DNA of 64,000 nucleotides from Caryophanales bacterium UBA6259 (GCA_002441135.1 DJVJ01000038.1:212359-276358); one strand, 5' to 3'. Shown: positions 52,568 through 62,432, counted from the stretch's first letter. Notes: a model not told the origin generated them from the sequence alone. Made by a program: numbers and translations.

Positions 52568-54214
52568 ATGAGGAGAAGAAGGTTGAGGGAAGTTGGCCTT
52601 ATCGGCTTAACTATATTTCTAGTATTTACTCTATTTCCTTTGAGTAGTGTCAATGCAGATACTTCTATTTGGTTTTATACTCCTTATCCTCAAGGTGAGA
52701 TAGGTATAGCCACACCTGAGATTGGGTGGAGAGTTTTTATTGGGGAGAATTATCTAGAAAAGGCTGAATTTATTATTAACGGGAAAACATACATTCCTAA
52801 ATATGACTTAGAAAGAAATACCTTTTATGTAAAACTAGATTTTCCACTAAAAGAACATATAGAAGTTAAAGCTAGAATTAAATTAAAAAGCTATGATTGG
52901 ATTGAAAAAAGCTGGAGTTTTGCAATTAATAAGTCTAGTATCACAGAGCTATCCATCCCAAATCTGACACAACAAAAGGCAATGGATTTTGCAAATGATT
53001 ATCGATATCTGATGAAGCTTCCTCTCTTTGAAATAAACCCAGCTTTAAATATGTCTGCGCAAAGTCATGCCAACTATCAGTATTCTATTGGTAGACTTAC
53101 ACATTATCAAGAAAGTAATTTTCAAGCTTTTATTGGTGAGTCGGTAAAGGAGCGTGCTGCTTATTTTGGATTTAATGGCTTTGTAGCAGAGGATATAAGT
53201 TTTAATACCAAGCCATCCATTCAAAAAGCAGTTGATGATTTGTTCGATGCACCTTATCACCGTATTCCATTTTTGAATCCAGTGTTTGATCAATTAGGGT
53301 ATGGGGAAAAGCAATACTATAGTGTTTTAAACTTTGGAAGTGTGTTACAACCTAAGGAGGCAATCTTTGTTTCTTACCCCAATGATGGACAACTTCATGT
53401 TCCAGTTGAATGGGAGAATTTTGAAACACCGAATCCATTGAGATTTTATCCAAATGCACCCAAAAAGGTTGGATATCCAATAATGGCTGGCATCTATGGT
53501 GGCGAAATAGATTCCATTAAATTAATAGATGCAAAAATGTTCAATTTAAGTGGACAGCAAATACCAGTTTATATTAATACACCAGAGATAGCTGTCAATA
53601 ACACAATAAAACCAACCCCTAAGATTGATGATTATTTAAATCAAGAGATTATTATTATTCCAGAGAGTCCTTTAGTTACAGATAGTATATATAAAGTGGA
53701 AGTTTCTTTACAAGCAACAGATAAGTCTGGAAGCACTAAAAGCTATCAAAAAACCTGGAACTTTAAAACAGAGAGTAAAATAGGAGAGGGAAAAAAATGG
53801 CTCCATGAACAGGTTGAATATCCATCTTTTCAAGAAGGGGCCAATTCTCTTAGATTATTTCTCGGACAGCGTTATATTTGGTTGGATCAAAGAGTTTTTC
53901 CTTTAGATATTGCACCGTTTGTTATAAATAGTAGAACGATGGTCCCTATTCGAGCAATTGGAAATATCTTAGGCGCCGAAGTGGATTGGAATAATGAAAA
54001 GCGGATTGTTACTTATATAAAAAATGAGACGATGATTCAAATTCCGATAGATGCCAATTATGTATTTGTTAATAACAAAAAGATACCAATAGACCAAGGA
54101 GCAGTGGTCAAAAATGGAAGAAGCTTTGTACCACTTCGATTTGTTTCAGAGCAATTAGGAGCTGAAGTGGAATGGAATTCAAGTACTCAATCAATAATTG
54201 TTCTGTTAAGATAA
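52568..54214 (+). CDS. Secreted CAP-domain protein with stalk repeats
   Basis: This encodes 548 residues with a signal peptide (about 1-30, after RRRR). Residues about 135-255 form a CAP/SCP-like domain with AMDFANDYRYLMKLP, SAQSHANYQ and LFDAPYHRIPFLNP. The C-terminus has two copies of the stalk motif seen in the 45-kb gene (NSRTMVPIRAIGNILGAEV and NGRSFVPLRFVSEQLGAEV). Such proteins occur in spore-formers with a wall-associated or extracellular role. AAAAAGGAG precedes the ATG. Confidence 0.82.
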   Translation: MRRRRLREVGLIGLTIFLVFTLFPLSSVNADTSIWFYTPYPQGEIGIATPEIGWRVFIGENYLEKAEFIINGKTYIPKYDLERNTFYVKLDFPLKEHIEVKARIKLKSYDWIEKSWSFAINKSSITELSIPNLTQQKAMDFANDYRYLMKLPLFEINPALNMSAQSHANYQYSIGRLTHYQESNFQAFIGESVKERAAYFGFNGFVAEDISFNTKPSIQKAVDDLFDAPYHRIPFLNPVFDQLGYGEKQYYSVLNFGSVLQPKEAIFVSYPNDGQLHVPVEWENFETPNPLRFYPNAPKKVGYPIMAGIYGGEIDSIKLIDAKMFNLSGQQIPVYINTPEIAVNNTIKPTPKIDDYLNQEIIIIPESPLVTDSIYKVEVSLQATDKSGSTKSYQKTWNFKTESKIGEGKKWLHEQVEYPSFQEGANSLRLFLGQRYIWLDQRVFPLDIAPFVINSRTMVPIRAIGNILGAEVDWNNEKRIVTYIKNETMIQIPIDANYVFVNNKKIPIDQGAVVKNGRSFVPLRFVSEQLGAEVEWNSSTQSIIVLLR

Positions 54215-54242
54215 AGAAAAAGGTACTAGAGGAGAAGTAAAC

Positions 54243-54938
54243 ATGAAGACAATTGGATTAATAGGTGGAATGAGCTGGGAATCATCACTTGAGTACTATC
54301 GAATGATCAATGAATTGGTACAAGAAAAGCTTGGAGGCTATCATTCTGCGAAAAGCATTATGATTAGTGTTGATTTTGATGAAATTGAGCAGTATCAGAA
54401 AAAAGGGCAATGGGAAGAAGCTGGAAAACAACTTAAAGATGCAGCTGTAAAATTAGAAAGGGCAGGTGCGGATTTTATTGTTCTATGCACAAATACCATG
54501 CATAAGGTAGCTGATGCGATCGAAGAGGGAATATCTATCCCATTTCTACATATAGCTGACGGAACAGCGAACGAAATAGTTGAAAAGGGTATTCATAAAA
54601 TTGGATTATTAGGAACGAAATATACAATGGAGCAAGAATTCTATATTTCCCGATTGGTTGAACAGTTTGGCTTACAGGTTATGGTTCCAGAAGAAAAGGA
54701 TAGGGAAATGGTTAATCGGATTATTTTTGATGAATTAGTATTTGGGAAAGTTAATGAAAACTCAAGAGAAGAATACCAACGGATTATTGATAAATTGGTT
54801 AGTCAGGGGGCAGAAGGAGTTATTCTTGGCTGTACAGAAATAACTTTGTTAATTAAGCAAGAAAATTCACCTGTACCTGTTTTTGATACTACGTATATTC
54901 ATGCGAAAAAAGCGGTTGAAAAGGCGTTAGAAAACTAG
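54243..54938 (+). CDS. Aspartate/glutamate racemase-family protein
   Basis: This encodes 231 residues. The family motifs are clear: GLIGGMSWESSLEYYRMIN near the start, the first catalytic Cys in VLCTNTMHK (about residue 82) and the second in GCTEITLL (about 198). The family interconverts L- and D-aspartate or glutamate. This type resembles YgeA-like enzymes, where broad amino-acid racemase activity is known. AGAGGAG precedes the ATG, and it may share a transcript with the CAP-domain gene, 28 nt upstream. Confidence 0.88.
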   Translation: MKTIGLIGGMSWESSLEYYRMINELVQEKLGGYHSAKSIMISVDFDEIEQYQKKGQWEEAGKQLKDAAVKLERAGADFIVLCTNTMHKVADAIEEGISIPFLHIADGTANEIVEKGIHKIGLLGTKYTMEQEFYISRLVEQFGLQVMVPEEKDREMVNRIIFDELVFGKVNENSREEYQRIIDKLVSQGAEGVILGCTEITLLIKQENSPVPVFDTTYIHAKKAVEKALEN

Positions 54939-54961
54939 AATGAGAAATAGGAAATAAATAA

Positions 54962-55010
54962 AGTAGCCTGGAATTGGAGAGCACACCAAATTTCAGGCTA
55001 CTTTTATTAT
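54962..55010. terminator. Bidirectional terminator
   Basis: AAGTAGCCTG and CAGGCTACTT form a 10-bp stem with further imperfect pairing, followed by TTATT. It sits between the convergent racemase and bioY genes. Confidence 0.8.
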
Positions 55011-55027
55011 ACTTAAAGAAAGTTTAA

Positions 55028-55579
55028 TTAGTTTTGAAGAAGAAGCTTCGATTTTATTAGGGCAGAGCGTACAGGAATAACTATGATACCAGCAAAGATA
55101 ATTTTTAATACATCAAGAAGGATAAAAGGAGCAATCCCAGCTGCATATGCTTTGGCCCAAGTTAAATCCAGCACATATTTTAATTGAATAACTCCAAGTA
55201 AATAGATAACTACTAATCCAACAAATGAAAGAACAATAAAAAGAAAATAGTCTGTATTTAGATTGCTTTTACCAAACTTAAACCCAGCACCAATAACAAA
55301 TGTAGCAATGATCCAGCCGAATAGATATCCACCAGTTGGACCGAACAACACATGAATACCACCACTAAAGTTCGCAAATACAGGTAAGCCAATTGCACCC
55401 AACAATATGTATAGAATAATAGATATTGTTCCAAGTTTTCTACCAAGTAAGGCTCCATTTAAGTAAACACTAAGAATAGCGAATGTTATAGGTACTGATC
55501 CAATAGGAATACTTAATTGGGCTAGTATGACTGTAAGAGAAGTCATCATCGCAACTAAAGTTAATTCTTTTGTTTTCAT
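55028..55579 (-). CDS. bioY: Biotin transporter BioY
   Basis: This encodes 183 residues with about six membrane segments. It has the BioY/ECF S-component look: QLSIPIGSVPITF and GPTGGYLFGW (about residues 84-93), the family signature. It imports biotin, alone or with an ECF energy-coupling module encoded elsewhere. GGGGGAA precedes the ATG. A very good sigma-A promoter lies upstream. The window also encodes two biotin-dependent enzyme subunits that would use the vitamin. Confidence 0.93.
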   Translation of the reverse strand: MKTKELTLVAMMTSLTVILAQLSIPIGSVPITFAILSVYLNGALLGRKLGTISIILYILLGAIGLPVFANFSGGIHVLFGPTGGYLFGWIIATFVIGAGFKFGKSNLNTDYFLFIVLSFVGLVVIYLLGVIQLKYVLDLTWAKAYAAGIAPFILLDVLKIIFAGIIVIPVRSALIKSKLLLQN

Positions 55580-55614
55580 AATATTCCCCCATTAATTTTA
55601 CTCTATTTAACTTC

Positions 55615-55643
55615 ACTATAATGGGCTAGAGAATATATGTCAA
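55615..55643 (-). promoter_or_regulatory. Sigma-A promoter of bioY
   Basis: On the minus strand TTGACA and TATAGT are separated by exactly 17 nt, with the -10 about 35 nt before the start codon. No convincing BirA dyad is seen. Confidence 0.75.
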
Positions 55644-55690
55644 CCAAAATGTTTACTTAAGTTAACTTATTAGTTTACAAATGTGTTTTG

Positions 55691-56440
55691 TTATGTAAAA
55701 AGTAGTTTTATTGCCATTGCAGAAACGGCAATAATTAAAATTCCTCTTATCCATTGATCCCCTTTTTTTACAGCAAAATGACTCCCGAACCACCCACCAA
55801 CGCCATTACCAACAGCTAAAGTTAATCCTAGTAGCCAATCTACTTGACCGTTATAAAGAAAGATGGCAAAAGAGGAAAACATATAGGCGAGTATGACAAA
55901 TACTTTGACACTATTAATTTTTACTAGGCTCATTCCGGTAATTAAGGTTAAACTCGCGATAATAATAAAGCCTACACCTGCTTGTATAAACCCACCATAA
56001 AATCCAATGAAAAAGAAAGCGATAATTGCAAAGATTTTTCTAGCTGGACTTAACTTTTCACCATCACTTTTAAACTTTTTTTCAGGCTGCCAAATCGTCA
56101 GTCCTAACACCATAAACATAACAATTGCCAAGAGCTTGTTAAAAATATGATCTGGAAGAGAAATAGCAACATTTGCTCCAAAAATTGAACCTAGGATTGC
56201 GGGTATTCCTAACATAATGCTTAATTTCCACTCAAAATAGCCGTTCTTTCGAAAATTTAATATAGCCACGATATTTTGAACGACTAATGCAATACGATTG
56301 GTTCCATTTGCTACTGCAGGGGGTAAGCCTAAAAAAATTAGGGCAGGCATTGTTAGTAAAGAGCCACCGCCAGCAATCGTATTTAAAAAACCTGCAATGA
56401 CACCAAGAAATAAAATAAGAATGAGATAAATAAGATCCAT
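55691..56440 (-). CDS. Sulfite exporter TauE/SafE-family permease
   Basis: This membrane protein of 249 residues has about eight hydrophobic segments. The glycine-rich AGFLNTIAGGGSLLTMPALIFLG at the N-terminus and GVGGWFGS in the second half are the two family repeats. Members export sulfite, sulfoacetate or organic acids; the substrate here is unknown. AAGGAG directly touches an upstream ATG, so I chose the second ATG (56440), spaced 9 nt. It lies behind bioY with no clear link. Confidence 0.85.
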   Translation of the reverse strand: MDLIYLILILFLGVIAGFLNTIAGGGSLLTMPALIFLGLPPAVANGTNRIALVVQNIVAILNFRKNGYFEWKLSIMLGIPAILGSIFGANVAISLPDHIFNKLLAIVMFMVLGLTIWQPEKKFKSDGEKLSPARKIFAIIAFFFIGFYGGFIQAGVGFIIIASLTLITGMSLVKINSVKVFVILAYMFSSFAIFLYNGQVDWLLGLTLAVGNGVGGWFGSHFAVKKGDQWIRGILIIAVSAMAIKLLFT

Positions 56441-56563
56441 GATTTGCATCTCCTTAGATAATTTTTCCTTTATTATTGTAGACCATATAGAAATATATAT
56501 CTATTGTTGATATGATTATTGTTGAAAATTACTACATAGAAAAATGGGGAGAGGGGATTAAAG

Positions 56564-57319
56564 ATGGAATTGTTTAACCTTGCTGGCAAAGTAGCAGTTG
56601 TTACAGGTACTAATCGAGGTATTGGACAGGACATCGCCATAGGATTAGCGGAAGCAGGCGCGGATATAGCACTAATTCAAAGAAATGCAAATGATCTCCA
56701 AACAAAGCAACGTATTGAACAATTAGGAAAAAAGGCAGAGGTTTTTCAGTGTGATTTGGCAAATGCAAATGAAATTAGAAAGGTAATTCCAAAGATCATT
56801 CAAATCTTTAATAAGATTGATATTCTGGTGAATAATGCTGGAATTCAAAGACGTAATCCTTCTGAGCTGTTTACTGAGCAAGACTGGGATGATGTTTTAA
56901 ATGTAAATCTAAAATCTACTTTTCTATTGTCTCAGGAGGTAGGCAGAATCATGCTCCAGCAAGGGAAAGGTAAAATAATTAATATCGCTTCTTTGCTATC
57001 TTTCCAAGGTGGAATTAATGTGCCAGCTTATGCAGCAGCAAAAGGTGGAGTTGCACAGCTTACTAAGGCTTTATCCAATGAATGGGCAAGTAAAGGAATT
57101 AATGTGAATGCTATTGCACCGGGCTATATTGCGACAGATATGAATGAAGCATTGCTTCAAAATGAGACAAGAAATAGGCAAATATTAGAACGAATCCCTG
57201 CAGGGCGTTGGGGGAATTCTGAAGATTTTAAAGGAAGCGTAATCTATTTAGCATCTAAAGCCTCTGATTATGTTCACGGCCATGTATTAGTTGTCGATGG
57301 AGGATGGATGGGAAGGTAG
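56564..57319 (+). CDS. SDR oxidoreductase, 2-deoxy-D-gluconate 3-dehydrogenase-like (KduD)
   Basis: This encodes 251 residues. The motifs are TGTNRGIGQDIAIGLAEAGAD, NNAGIQRR (NNAG loop with the KduD-type IQRR extension), YAAAKGGV with catalytic Tyr-Lys, and PGYIATDMNEAL. KduD enzymes act on keto-deoxy sugars from pectin or gluconate metabolism. No kduI or uronate gene lies close, so the assignment rests on sequence alone. GAGGGGATT precedes the ATG. Confidence 0.82.
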   Translation: MELFNLAGKVAVVTGTNRGIGQDIAIGLAEAGADIALIQRNANDLQTKQRIEQLGKKAEVFQCDLANANEIRKVIPKIIQIFNKIDILVNNAGIQRRNPSELFTEQDWDDVLNVNLKSTFLLSQEVGRIMLQQGKGKIINIASLLSFQGGINVPAYAAAKGGVAQLTKALSNEWASKGINVNAIAPGYIATDMNEALLQNETRNRQILERIPAGRWGNSEDFKGSVIYLASKASDYVHGHVLVVDGGWMGR

Positions 57320-57361
57320 GAAAGGTAGGAAAGGTAAGGATAGATAAGGATTCAAATAATA

Positions 57362-57410
57362 AAGCTTGGCCTGTTCCTTTAATAGAATAGACCAAGCCTT
57401 TTTATTTTTG
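57362..57410 (+). terminator. Intrinsic terminator
   Basis: AAGCTTGGCCTGTTC and GAATAGACCAAGCCTT pair imperfectly and are followed by TTTTATTTTT. It could also serve the convergent amidohydrolase gene. Confidence 0.75.
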
Positions 57411-57426
57411 TATAACAATTTAATTT

Positions 57427-59043
57427 CTAACGCTGATAAACTAGTTTACCGTCTACAAATGTCATCTCTACTTTTACATCCTTTATTTGATCAGGATTTA
57501 TGGTAAAGATATCCTCTGATAGGACTACAAAATCCGCTAGTTTGTTAGGAGTAATAGATCCTTTAACTGTTTCTTCAAAGGATGCATAAGCGGCCCCCAA
57601 TGTGTATGCATAAACAGCATCCTCAACAGTGATTTTTTGATCAGGCAACCATCCTATGCTAGGAAAACCATTTAAATCCTTCCTTGTTACCGCGGCGTAA
57701 ATTCCATCTAAGACATTAAAGCTTTCTACTGGAGCATCTGATCCGAAAGCAATAGGAATGTTTTTTTCAATCATTGTTCTCCAGTTATAAGCACTTGCTG
57801 CTCTTTCTTTTCCAATTCTTTCTTCAACGAAATGTAAGTCAGTAGCTACAAAAAGAGGTTGTACAAGGCCAATTACTCCCAGCTTTTTCATGCGATCTAA
57901 TAACTGATTGTTAGTAATTTGGCAGTGAATGATCGAATGACGATGATCTTCTCTTGGATTTTCATTCATAGCTTTTTCAATACTATTTAAGACCATTTCA
58001 ATCGCTTTATCTCCTATAGCATGTAAGGCTACCTGCATCCCATTGTTGTGGGCTAAAGAGACACTTTGATCCAAATCTTCCTGCTCAAATACTGCAATTC
58101 CACTTGTAGTAGGATCATCTGCATATGGAGATGTAAGGTATGCAGTTCTAGCTCCTAAGGAGCCATCGGTTAATAGTTTAAGTGGTCCGACTTTAAAAAA
58201 ATCGTCTCCTTTTCCAGTCTGATAACTCTTCAAGAACTCGAGCAGTTGTGCTATTTTTGGTAAATTACTTTGCTCATAAACTCGGACTGGTAGAAGCTGG
58301 TCTTCTACTAATTCCTCATATGCATTCATTATCTCTATGTAACGTTTAGGAACAACCACAAAATCATCCGTTTGCACCGATGTAATTCCTTGTTCAAGGA
58401 CCTTTTTTCCGGCTGCAATAATCCAGTTTTTCATTTGGTCCTTACTAGGTTCGGGAATATGAGAGTGGATTAATTCCATTGCATTTTCTCTTAATATTCC
58501 TAGAGCTTGGCCATTTACGTCAACATCAATATGTCCTCCTTGAATATGTGAAGGATTATCGATGATCCCCATTAGTTCTAATGCTTTACTATTTAAGGAG
58601 GCTACATGACCACAAACTCTGTATAACACAATAGGGTGATCGGTTGATATTTGGTCTAAGTCAAAGCGATTAGGCATTTCTTTTGTTGGGAAAATATGAT
58701 GATTCCAACCACGACCTTGCACCCACTGATATTTTGGTAGTTGATAATTATTAATAAAATCAGAGGTTGTTCTAATAATGTCGTCAATGGATTTAGTCTT
58801 AATTAAATCAACCTTTTGTAAGTTACTACCGTATCCTAATAAATGCATATGACTATCATTAAAGCCTGGTAGCATTAGCTTTCCATGAAGATCTATGATT
58901 TTTGTTTGCGCTGTTTTCTGCTTTAAAATCTCATCACTTTGTCCAACAGCCACAATTCTACCATTCTTTACGGCTACAGCAGCTACTAGTGGATTTTCTA
59001 CATCCATAGTAACAATTTTGCCATTTACAATCATTAAATCCAT
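57427..59043 (-). CDS. Amidohydrolase (YtcJ-like)
   Basis: This encodes 538 residues. The metal site is visible: LPGFNDSHMHLLGYG (HxH near residue 66), a distant HAIGDKA and a C-terminal AFGSDAPVE with the catalytic Asp. The family hydrolyses C-N bonds in varied amides and cyclic compounds; the exact substrate is not known. There is no signal peptide. The ATG is immediately after the cupin stop, with AAGGAG inside the cupin gene, so the two are translated together. Confidence 0.9.
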   Translation of the reverse strand: MDLMIVNGKIVTMDVENPLVAAVAVKNGRIVAVGQSDEILKQKTAQTKIIDLHGKLMLPGFNDSHMHLLGYGSNLQKVDLIKTKSIDDIIRTTSDFINNYQLPKYQWVQGRGWNHHIFPTKEMPNRFDLDQISTDHPIVLYRVCGHVASLNSKALELMGIIDNPSHIQGGHIDVDVNGQALGILRENAMELIHSHIPEPSKDQMKNWIIAAGKKVLEQGITSVQTDDFVVVPKRYIEIMNAYEELVEDQLLPVRVYEQSNLPKIAQLLEFLKSYQTGKGDDFFKVGPLKLLTDGSLGARTAYLTSPYADDPTTSGIAVFEQEDLDQSVSLAHNNGMQVALHAIGDKAIEMVLNSIEKAMNENPREDHRHSIIHCQITNNQLLDRMKKLGVIGLVQPLFVATDLHFVEERIGKERAASAYNWRTMIEKNIPIAFGSDAPVESFNVLDGIYAAVTRKDLNGFPSIGWLPDQKITVEDAVYAYTLGAAYASFEETVKGSITPNKLADFVVLSEDIFTINPDQIKDVKVEMTFVDGKLVYQR

Positions 59044-59391
59044 TTATTGATCTCCTTCTTCAGGGACAATACAGATAAAGGTAAAGGTTTCGCTTCCATT
59101 ATTTTTAAATTGATGGATTTTATTTGGTGGAACAAAGGCATAGGAACCTGCTTCCATTTCATAATCCTGACCATCAATATGTAAAATTCCTTTTCCTGAA
59201 ATCATGTAGTTTATATGAGGCCATGGATGCTGATGCTTTGGAGAATATCCATCTTCTCCAAGATCAAATACTCTCATTACATATCCTTCCCAGCCTTCTT
59301 TTGGCGAAACAAGTACTTTTTTTACCGCATTTTTTACTGCTGGATGTTCCATTGGGAATCCTTGTAAATCTTTCACTTTTCCAACAACCAT
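59044..59391 (-). CDS. Cupin-domain protein
   Basis: This small protein of 115 residues has the cupin motif 1 YSPKHQHPWPHINYMISGKG (His residues as metal ligands) and motif 2 PPNKIHQFKNNG. Such proteins often bind a metal and act on, or sense, small molecules. It immediately precedes and is coupled to the amidohydrolase. AAGGAGAG precedes the ATG. Confidence 0.88.
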   Translation of the reverse strand: MVVGKVKDLQGFPMEHPAVKNAVKKVLVSPKEGWEGYVMRVFDLGEDGYSPKHQHPWPHINYMISGKGILHIDGQDYEMEAGSYAFVPPNKIHQFKNNGSETFTFICIVPEEGDQ

Positions 59392-59477
59392 TTTTATCTC
59401 TCCTTCTCTCGATATTGATTTAAAATTCCGATAACTTAGTGATAATTATATATTAAATTTCTATTTTAGTTAAACAA

Positions 59478-59522
59478 AAAAAAGATAGGATCGTTTATTA
59501 AATACGGTCCTATCTTTTATAT
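59478..59522 (-). terminator. Terminator of the NCS2 permease gene
   Basis: On the minus strand AAAAGATAGGACCG and CGATCCTATCTTTT pair around a 14-nt loop and are followed by a T run. Confidence 0.85.
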
Positions 59523-59533
59523 AGTAATTTTCT

Positions 59534-60832
59534 TTAGTGACTTAAAAAGGTAAGCTGAATAAAGAATAAAATTGCGAAAATAAAAAGAATTGGGTGTACT
59601 TCTTTCGCTTTTCCACGAATTAATTTTAAAATCGGATAAACAACAAATCCAATACCAATTCCAGTAGCAATACTATAAGTTAGTGGCATCGCAATAACGA
59701 TTAAGAAGGCTGGAAAAGCATCTTCAATATCCTTCCAATCAATATTTCTTAAACCATTCATCATAAAGAAACCAACAATAATTAGAGCTGGAGCAGTTAT
59801 TGCTGGAATTGCAGCTAAAGCACCAGCTATTGGTGCAAAAAATAATGTAATTCCCATAAGTAAGCTGATAAAGACTGCAGTTAAACCTGTTTTTCCCCCG
59901 ACAGAAACACCAGAGGTAGATTCAATATAAGCTGTTGTTGGACTTGTTCCCATGATAGCGCCAACAGTAGTCCCAATAGCGTCTGCTAAAAAGGCAGGCT
60001 TTGCATTAGGGAACTTTCCGTTTTTCATTAATCCTGCTTGCTCAGCTACACCAAGCATAGTTCCTGTGGTATCAAAAAGAGTAATCAAAAGAAAGGTAAA
60101 AATAACAGCATAAAGTCCGTTTTCAAACACTCCCATAATATCAAATTGGAAAAATGTTTTTTCGATTCCATTTGGCAGTGCGAAGATTTGAGATGGTATT
60201 TCGAGCATTCCAAAAAGCCAAGCTAAAACAGAAGTAACAATAATACCGAAAAACAATGCAGCTTTTACGCGATAAGCTAATAAAATTAAAGAAATCGCAA
60301 GTCCAATGATAGCAAGTAATGTACTAGGATTAGAAAAATCGCCAATAGTTACTAAGGTTTCAGGATGATCGACAACAATACCAGACTTTTGTAAACCGAT
60401 GAAGGAGATAAATAACCCGATTCCAGCAGTAATCGCATATTTAAGATTGGAAGGGATGGCGTTGATTAAGACGGTTCGAAAGCTAGTTAGAGAAATTCCT
60501 AAAAATAACACACCAGCGATAAATACAGCTCCAAGCGCAATCTCCCAAGGAATCTGATTTGCCATAACTACGGTATAAGCAAAAAAAGCATTTAAACCCA
60601 TCCCAGGAGCAATAGCGATTGGATAATTAGCAAATAAACCCATAATTAATGTAGCAACCATACTTGTAATAATTGTAGCGACAAATACTGCGTTAAAATC
60701 CATGTTTGCCCCACTTAGAATTACAGGATTGACAATAACAATATAAAGCATTGTTAAAAAGGTAGTAATACCTGCCAAAAGCTCCGTATATACAGTTGTA
60801 TTTCGTTCTTTAAGCTTAAACAGTTTTTCCAT
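59534..60832 (-). CDS. NCS2-family purine permease
   Basis: This membrane protein of 432 residues has about 12-14 segments. Typical blocks are ELLAGITTFLTMLYIVIVNP at the N-terminus, APGMGLNAFFAYTV, and GTSPTTAYIESTSGVSVGGKTGL in the middle, the AzgA/PbuG-like hypoxanthine/guanine/adenine group. It is probably a proton symporter for purine bases. The upstream GTG overlaps the RBS, so the ATG at 60832 is chosen. I looked for a guanine riboswitch upstream and did not find one. Confidence 0.92.
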   Translation of the reverse strand: MEKLFKLKERNTTVYTELLAGITTFLTMLYIVIVNPVILSGANMDFNAVFVATIITSMVATLIMGLFANYPIAIAPGMGLNAFFAYTVVMANQIPWEIALGAVFIAGVLFLGISLTSFRTVLINAIPSNLKYAITAGIGLFISFIGLQKSGIVVDHPETLVTIGDFSNPSTLLAIIGLAISLILLAYRVKAALFFGIIVTSVLAWLFGMLEIPSQIFALPNGIEKTFFQFDIMGVFENGLYAVIFTFLLITLFDTTGTMLGVAEQAGLMKNGKFPNAKPAFLADAIGTTVGAIMGTSPTTAYIESTSGVSVGGKTGLTAVFISLLMGITLFFAPIAGALAAIPAITAPALIIVGFFMMNGLRNIDWKDIEDAFPAFLIVIAMPLTYSIATGIGIGFVVYPILKLIRGKAKEVHPILFIFAILFFIQLTFLSH

Positions 60833-60841
60833 GTTCCTCAC

Positions 60842-61085
60842 CTCATTAAGTATTTACACCAATTAAAAATAATAGCACAAAAGCATCAAAAATATAAGAT
60901 ATTTTCAAAAGCTTTTAAAAAGTGATGCAAATATAAACAGAAAAAACAGCAAATTAAAATATTTTACAATACATTTAAAATTAGAACTTTTTACGAATGT
61001 CTGTTTTTTGTAGAAGATTATTGTTATTATGAAAACGGTTGCACTTATGACAAAAAATTATATTGACATCAGGGGGAGTAAGAAA
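60842..61085. other. Gap between the divergent NCS2 and brnQ genes
   Basis: This AT-rich region must hold both promoters. I could not pick unambiguous -35/-10 pairs. No purine riboswitch or T-box is recognisable. Confidence 0.5.
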
Positions 61086-62432
61086 ATGCAAAAATTAACA
61101 GGGAAGGAAAACATGGCAATTGGTTTAATGTTATTCGCTTTATTTTTTGGAGCAGGTAACATGATTTTTCCACCTGCATTAGGACAAGCAGCTGGTTCTA
61201 ATGTATGGGGCGCCATCTTAGGTTTTTTAATCACAGGAGTAGGCTTACCACTTTTAGGTGTAACAGCGATTGCTTTAGCAGGGGAGAACTTAGAAGTATT
61301 AGCTGGTAGAATTTCACCGAAGTTTGGAATATTATTTACTATTGTTATGTATCTTGCGATTGGACCTTTCTTTGGTATTCCAAGAACAGGTACAGTAGCG
61401 TTTGAAATCGGAATCAAACCATTTTTGTCAGAAAATTTATTAAATAATGGATTATCCCTTTTTATTTTCACTATTTTCTTTTTTGCTGTAACATTCTATT
61501 TATCTTTAAATCCTTCAAAGCTAGTAGATCGTATTGGTAAAATTATGACACCAGCACTATTAGTTGTTTTGGGAATTTTAGTGTTTAAGGGAATTACGTC
61601 TCCAATGGGAGAGTTTAGCGCACCAACAGAGGCTTATCAAACAACACCTTTCTTTAAAGGTTTTATTGAAGGGTACCTAACCTTAGATGCAATTGCAGCA
61701 TTAGTTTTTGGAATAGTTGTAATTAATGCAATAAAAGAGCGTGGAATCACAAATAAAAAGGCTATAGCAGCAGCAACGATTAAATCTGGTCTTATTGCAG
61801 CAGCTGGTTTAGCAATTGTCTATATTTCACTAGGTTATTTAGGGGCTACTAGCTTAACTGCTGTTGGAGAGCAAGCTAATGGTGGGGCTTTAACAACGGC
61901 TATTGCATACCAACTATTTGGCATAACTGGTAATGTGTTATTGGGTCTTGCTATTTTATTTGCTACTTTAACAACATCAGTTGGTTTAGTTTCAGCAGCA
62001 GCTGGATATTTCTCTAAACTGTTACCTAAAGTATCGTATCCAGTTTTCGTTGGAATTTTTTCAATATTTAGCCTTTCCGTTGCTAATGTTGGTCTTTCTC
62101 AATTAATTAGTATTACTCTACCAGTATTAATGGTTATTTATCCTTTAGCAATTACATTAATAGCTATCTCATTCGCTCACAAATACTTTAATGGTTATTC
62201 AGAGGTATATGCTGGTGGAATAATTGGTGCCTTCCTAATAAGTGTGGTTGATGGATTTGCTACAGCAGGTTTTCCAGTGCAGGCTATTACAGAAGTTTAT
62301 AGTTTATTACCATTATATTCTGTTGGCATTGGTTGGTTATTCCCAGCTATTATTGGTTCAGTAATTGGTTTTGCAATCGCTAAGTTAAAAGGAAAAACAG
62401 TAGAGAACGTAAATAACTTGAATGAAATTTAA
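61086..62432 (+). CDS. brnQ: Branched-chain amino acid carrier BrnQ
   Basis: This encodes 448 residues with about 12 membrane segments. The family start GLMLFALFFGAGNMIFPPALGQ is clear, as is RTGTVAFEIG (about 98-107). It carries Leu, Ile and Val with sodium. The longest frame begins at 61029, but GGGGGAG lies 7 nt before the ATG at 61086, which I use. Leucine import could feed the branched-chain operon at 14-20 kb. A terminator follows. Confidence 0.93.
   Translation: MQKLTGKENMAIGLMLFALFFGAGNMIFPPALGQAAGSNVWGAILGFLITGVGLPLLGVTAIALAGENLEVLAGRISPKFGILFTIVMYLAIGPFFGIPRTGTVAFEIGIKPFLSENLLNNGLSLFIFTIFFFAVTFYLSLNPSKLVDRIGKIMTPALLVVLGILVFKGITSPMGEFSAPTEAYQTTPFFKGFIEGYLTLDAIAALVFGIVVINAIKERGITNKKAIAAATIKSGLIAAAGLAIVYISLGYLGATSLTAVGEQANGGALTTAIAYQLFGITGNVLLGLAILFATLTTSVGLVSAAAGYFSKLLPKVSYPVFVGIFSIFSLSVANVGLSQLISITLPVLMVIYPLAITLIAISFAHKYFNGYSEVYAGGIIGAFLISVVDGFATAGFPVQAITEVYSLLPLYSVGIGWLFPAIIGSVIGFAIAKLKGKTVENVNNLNEI

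Noticed and set aside
55645..55690. Possible BirA operator upstream of bioY
   Set aside because: TTGTAAAC and GTAAAC occur as direct, not inverted, repeats; GTTAAC alone does not make the BirA dyad.
60842..61028. Purine riboswitch before the NCS2 gene
   Set aside because: None of the conserved loop motifs of the purine aptamer are seen.
60842..61085. T-box before brnQ
   Set aside because: No T-box motif (AGGGUGGNACCGCG-like) or specifier structure is visible.
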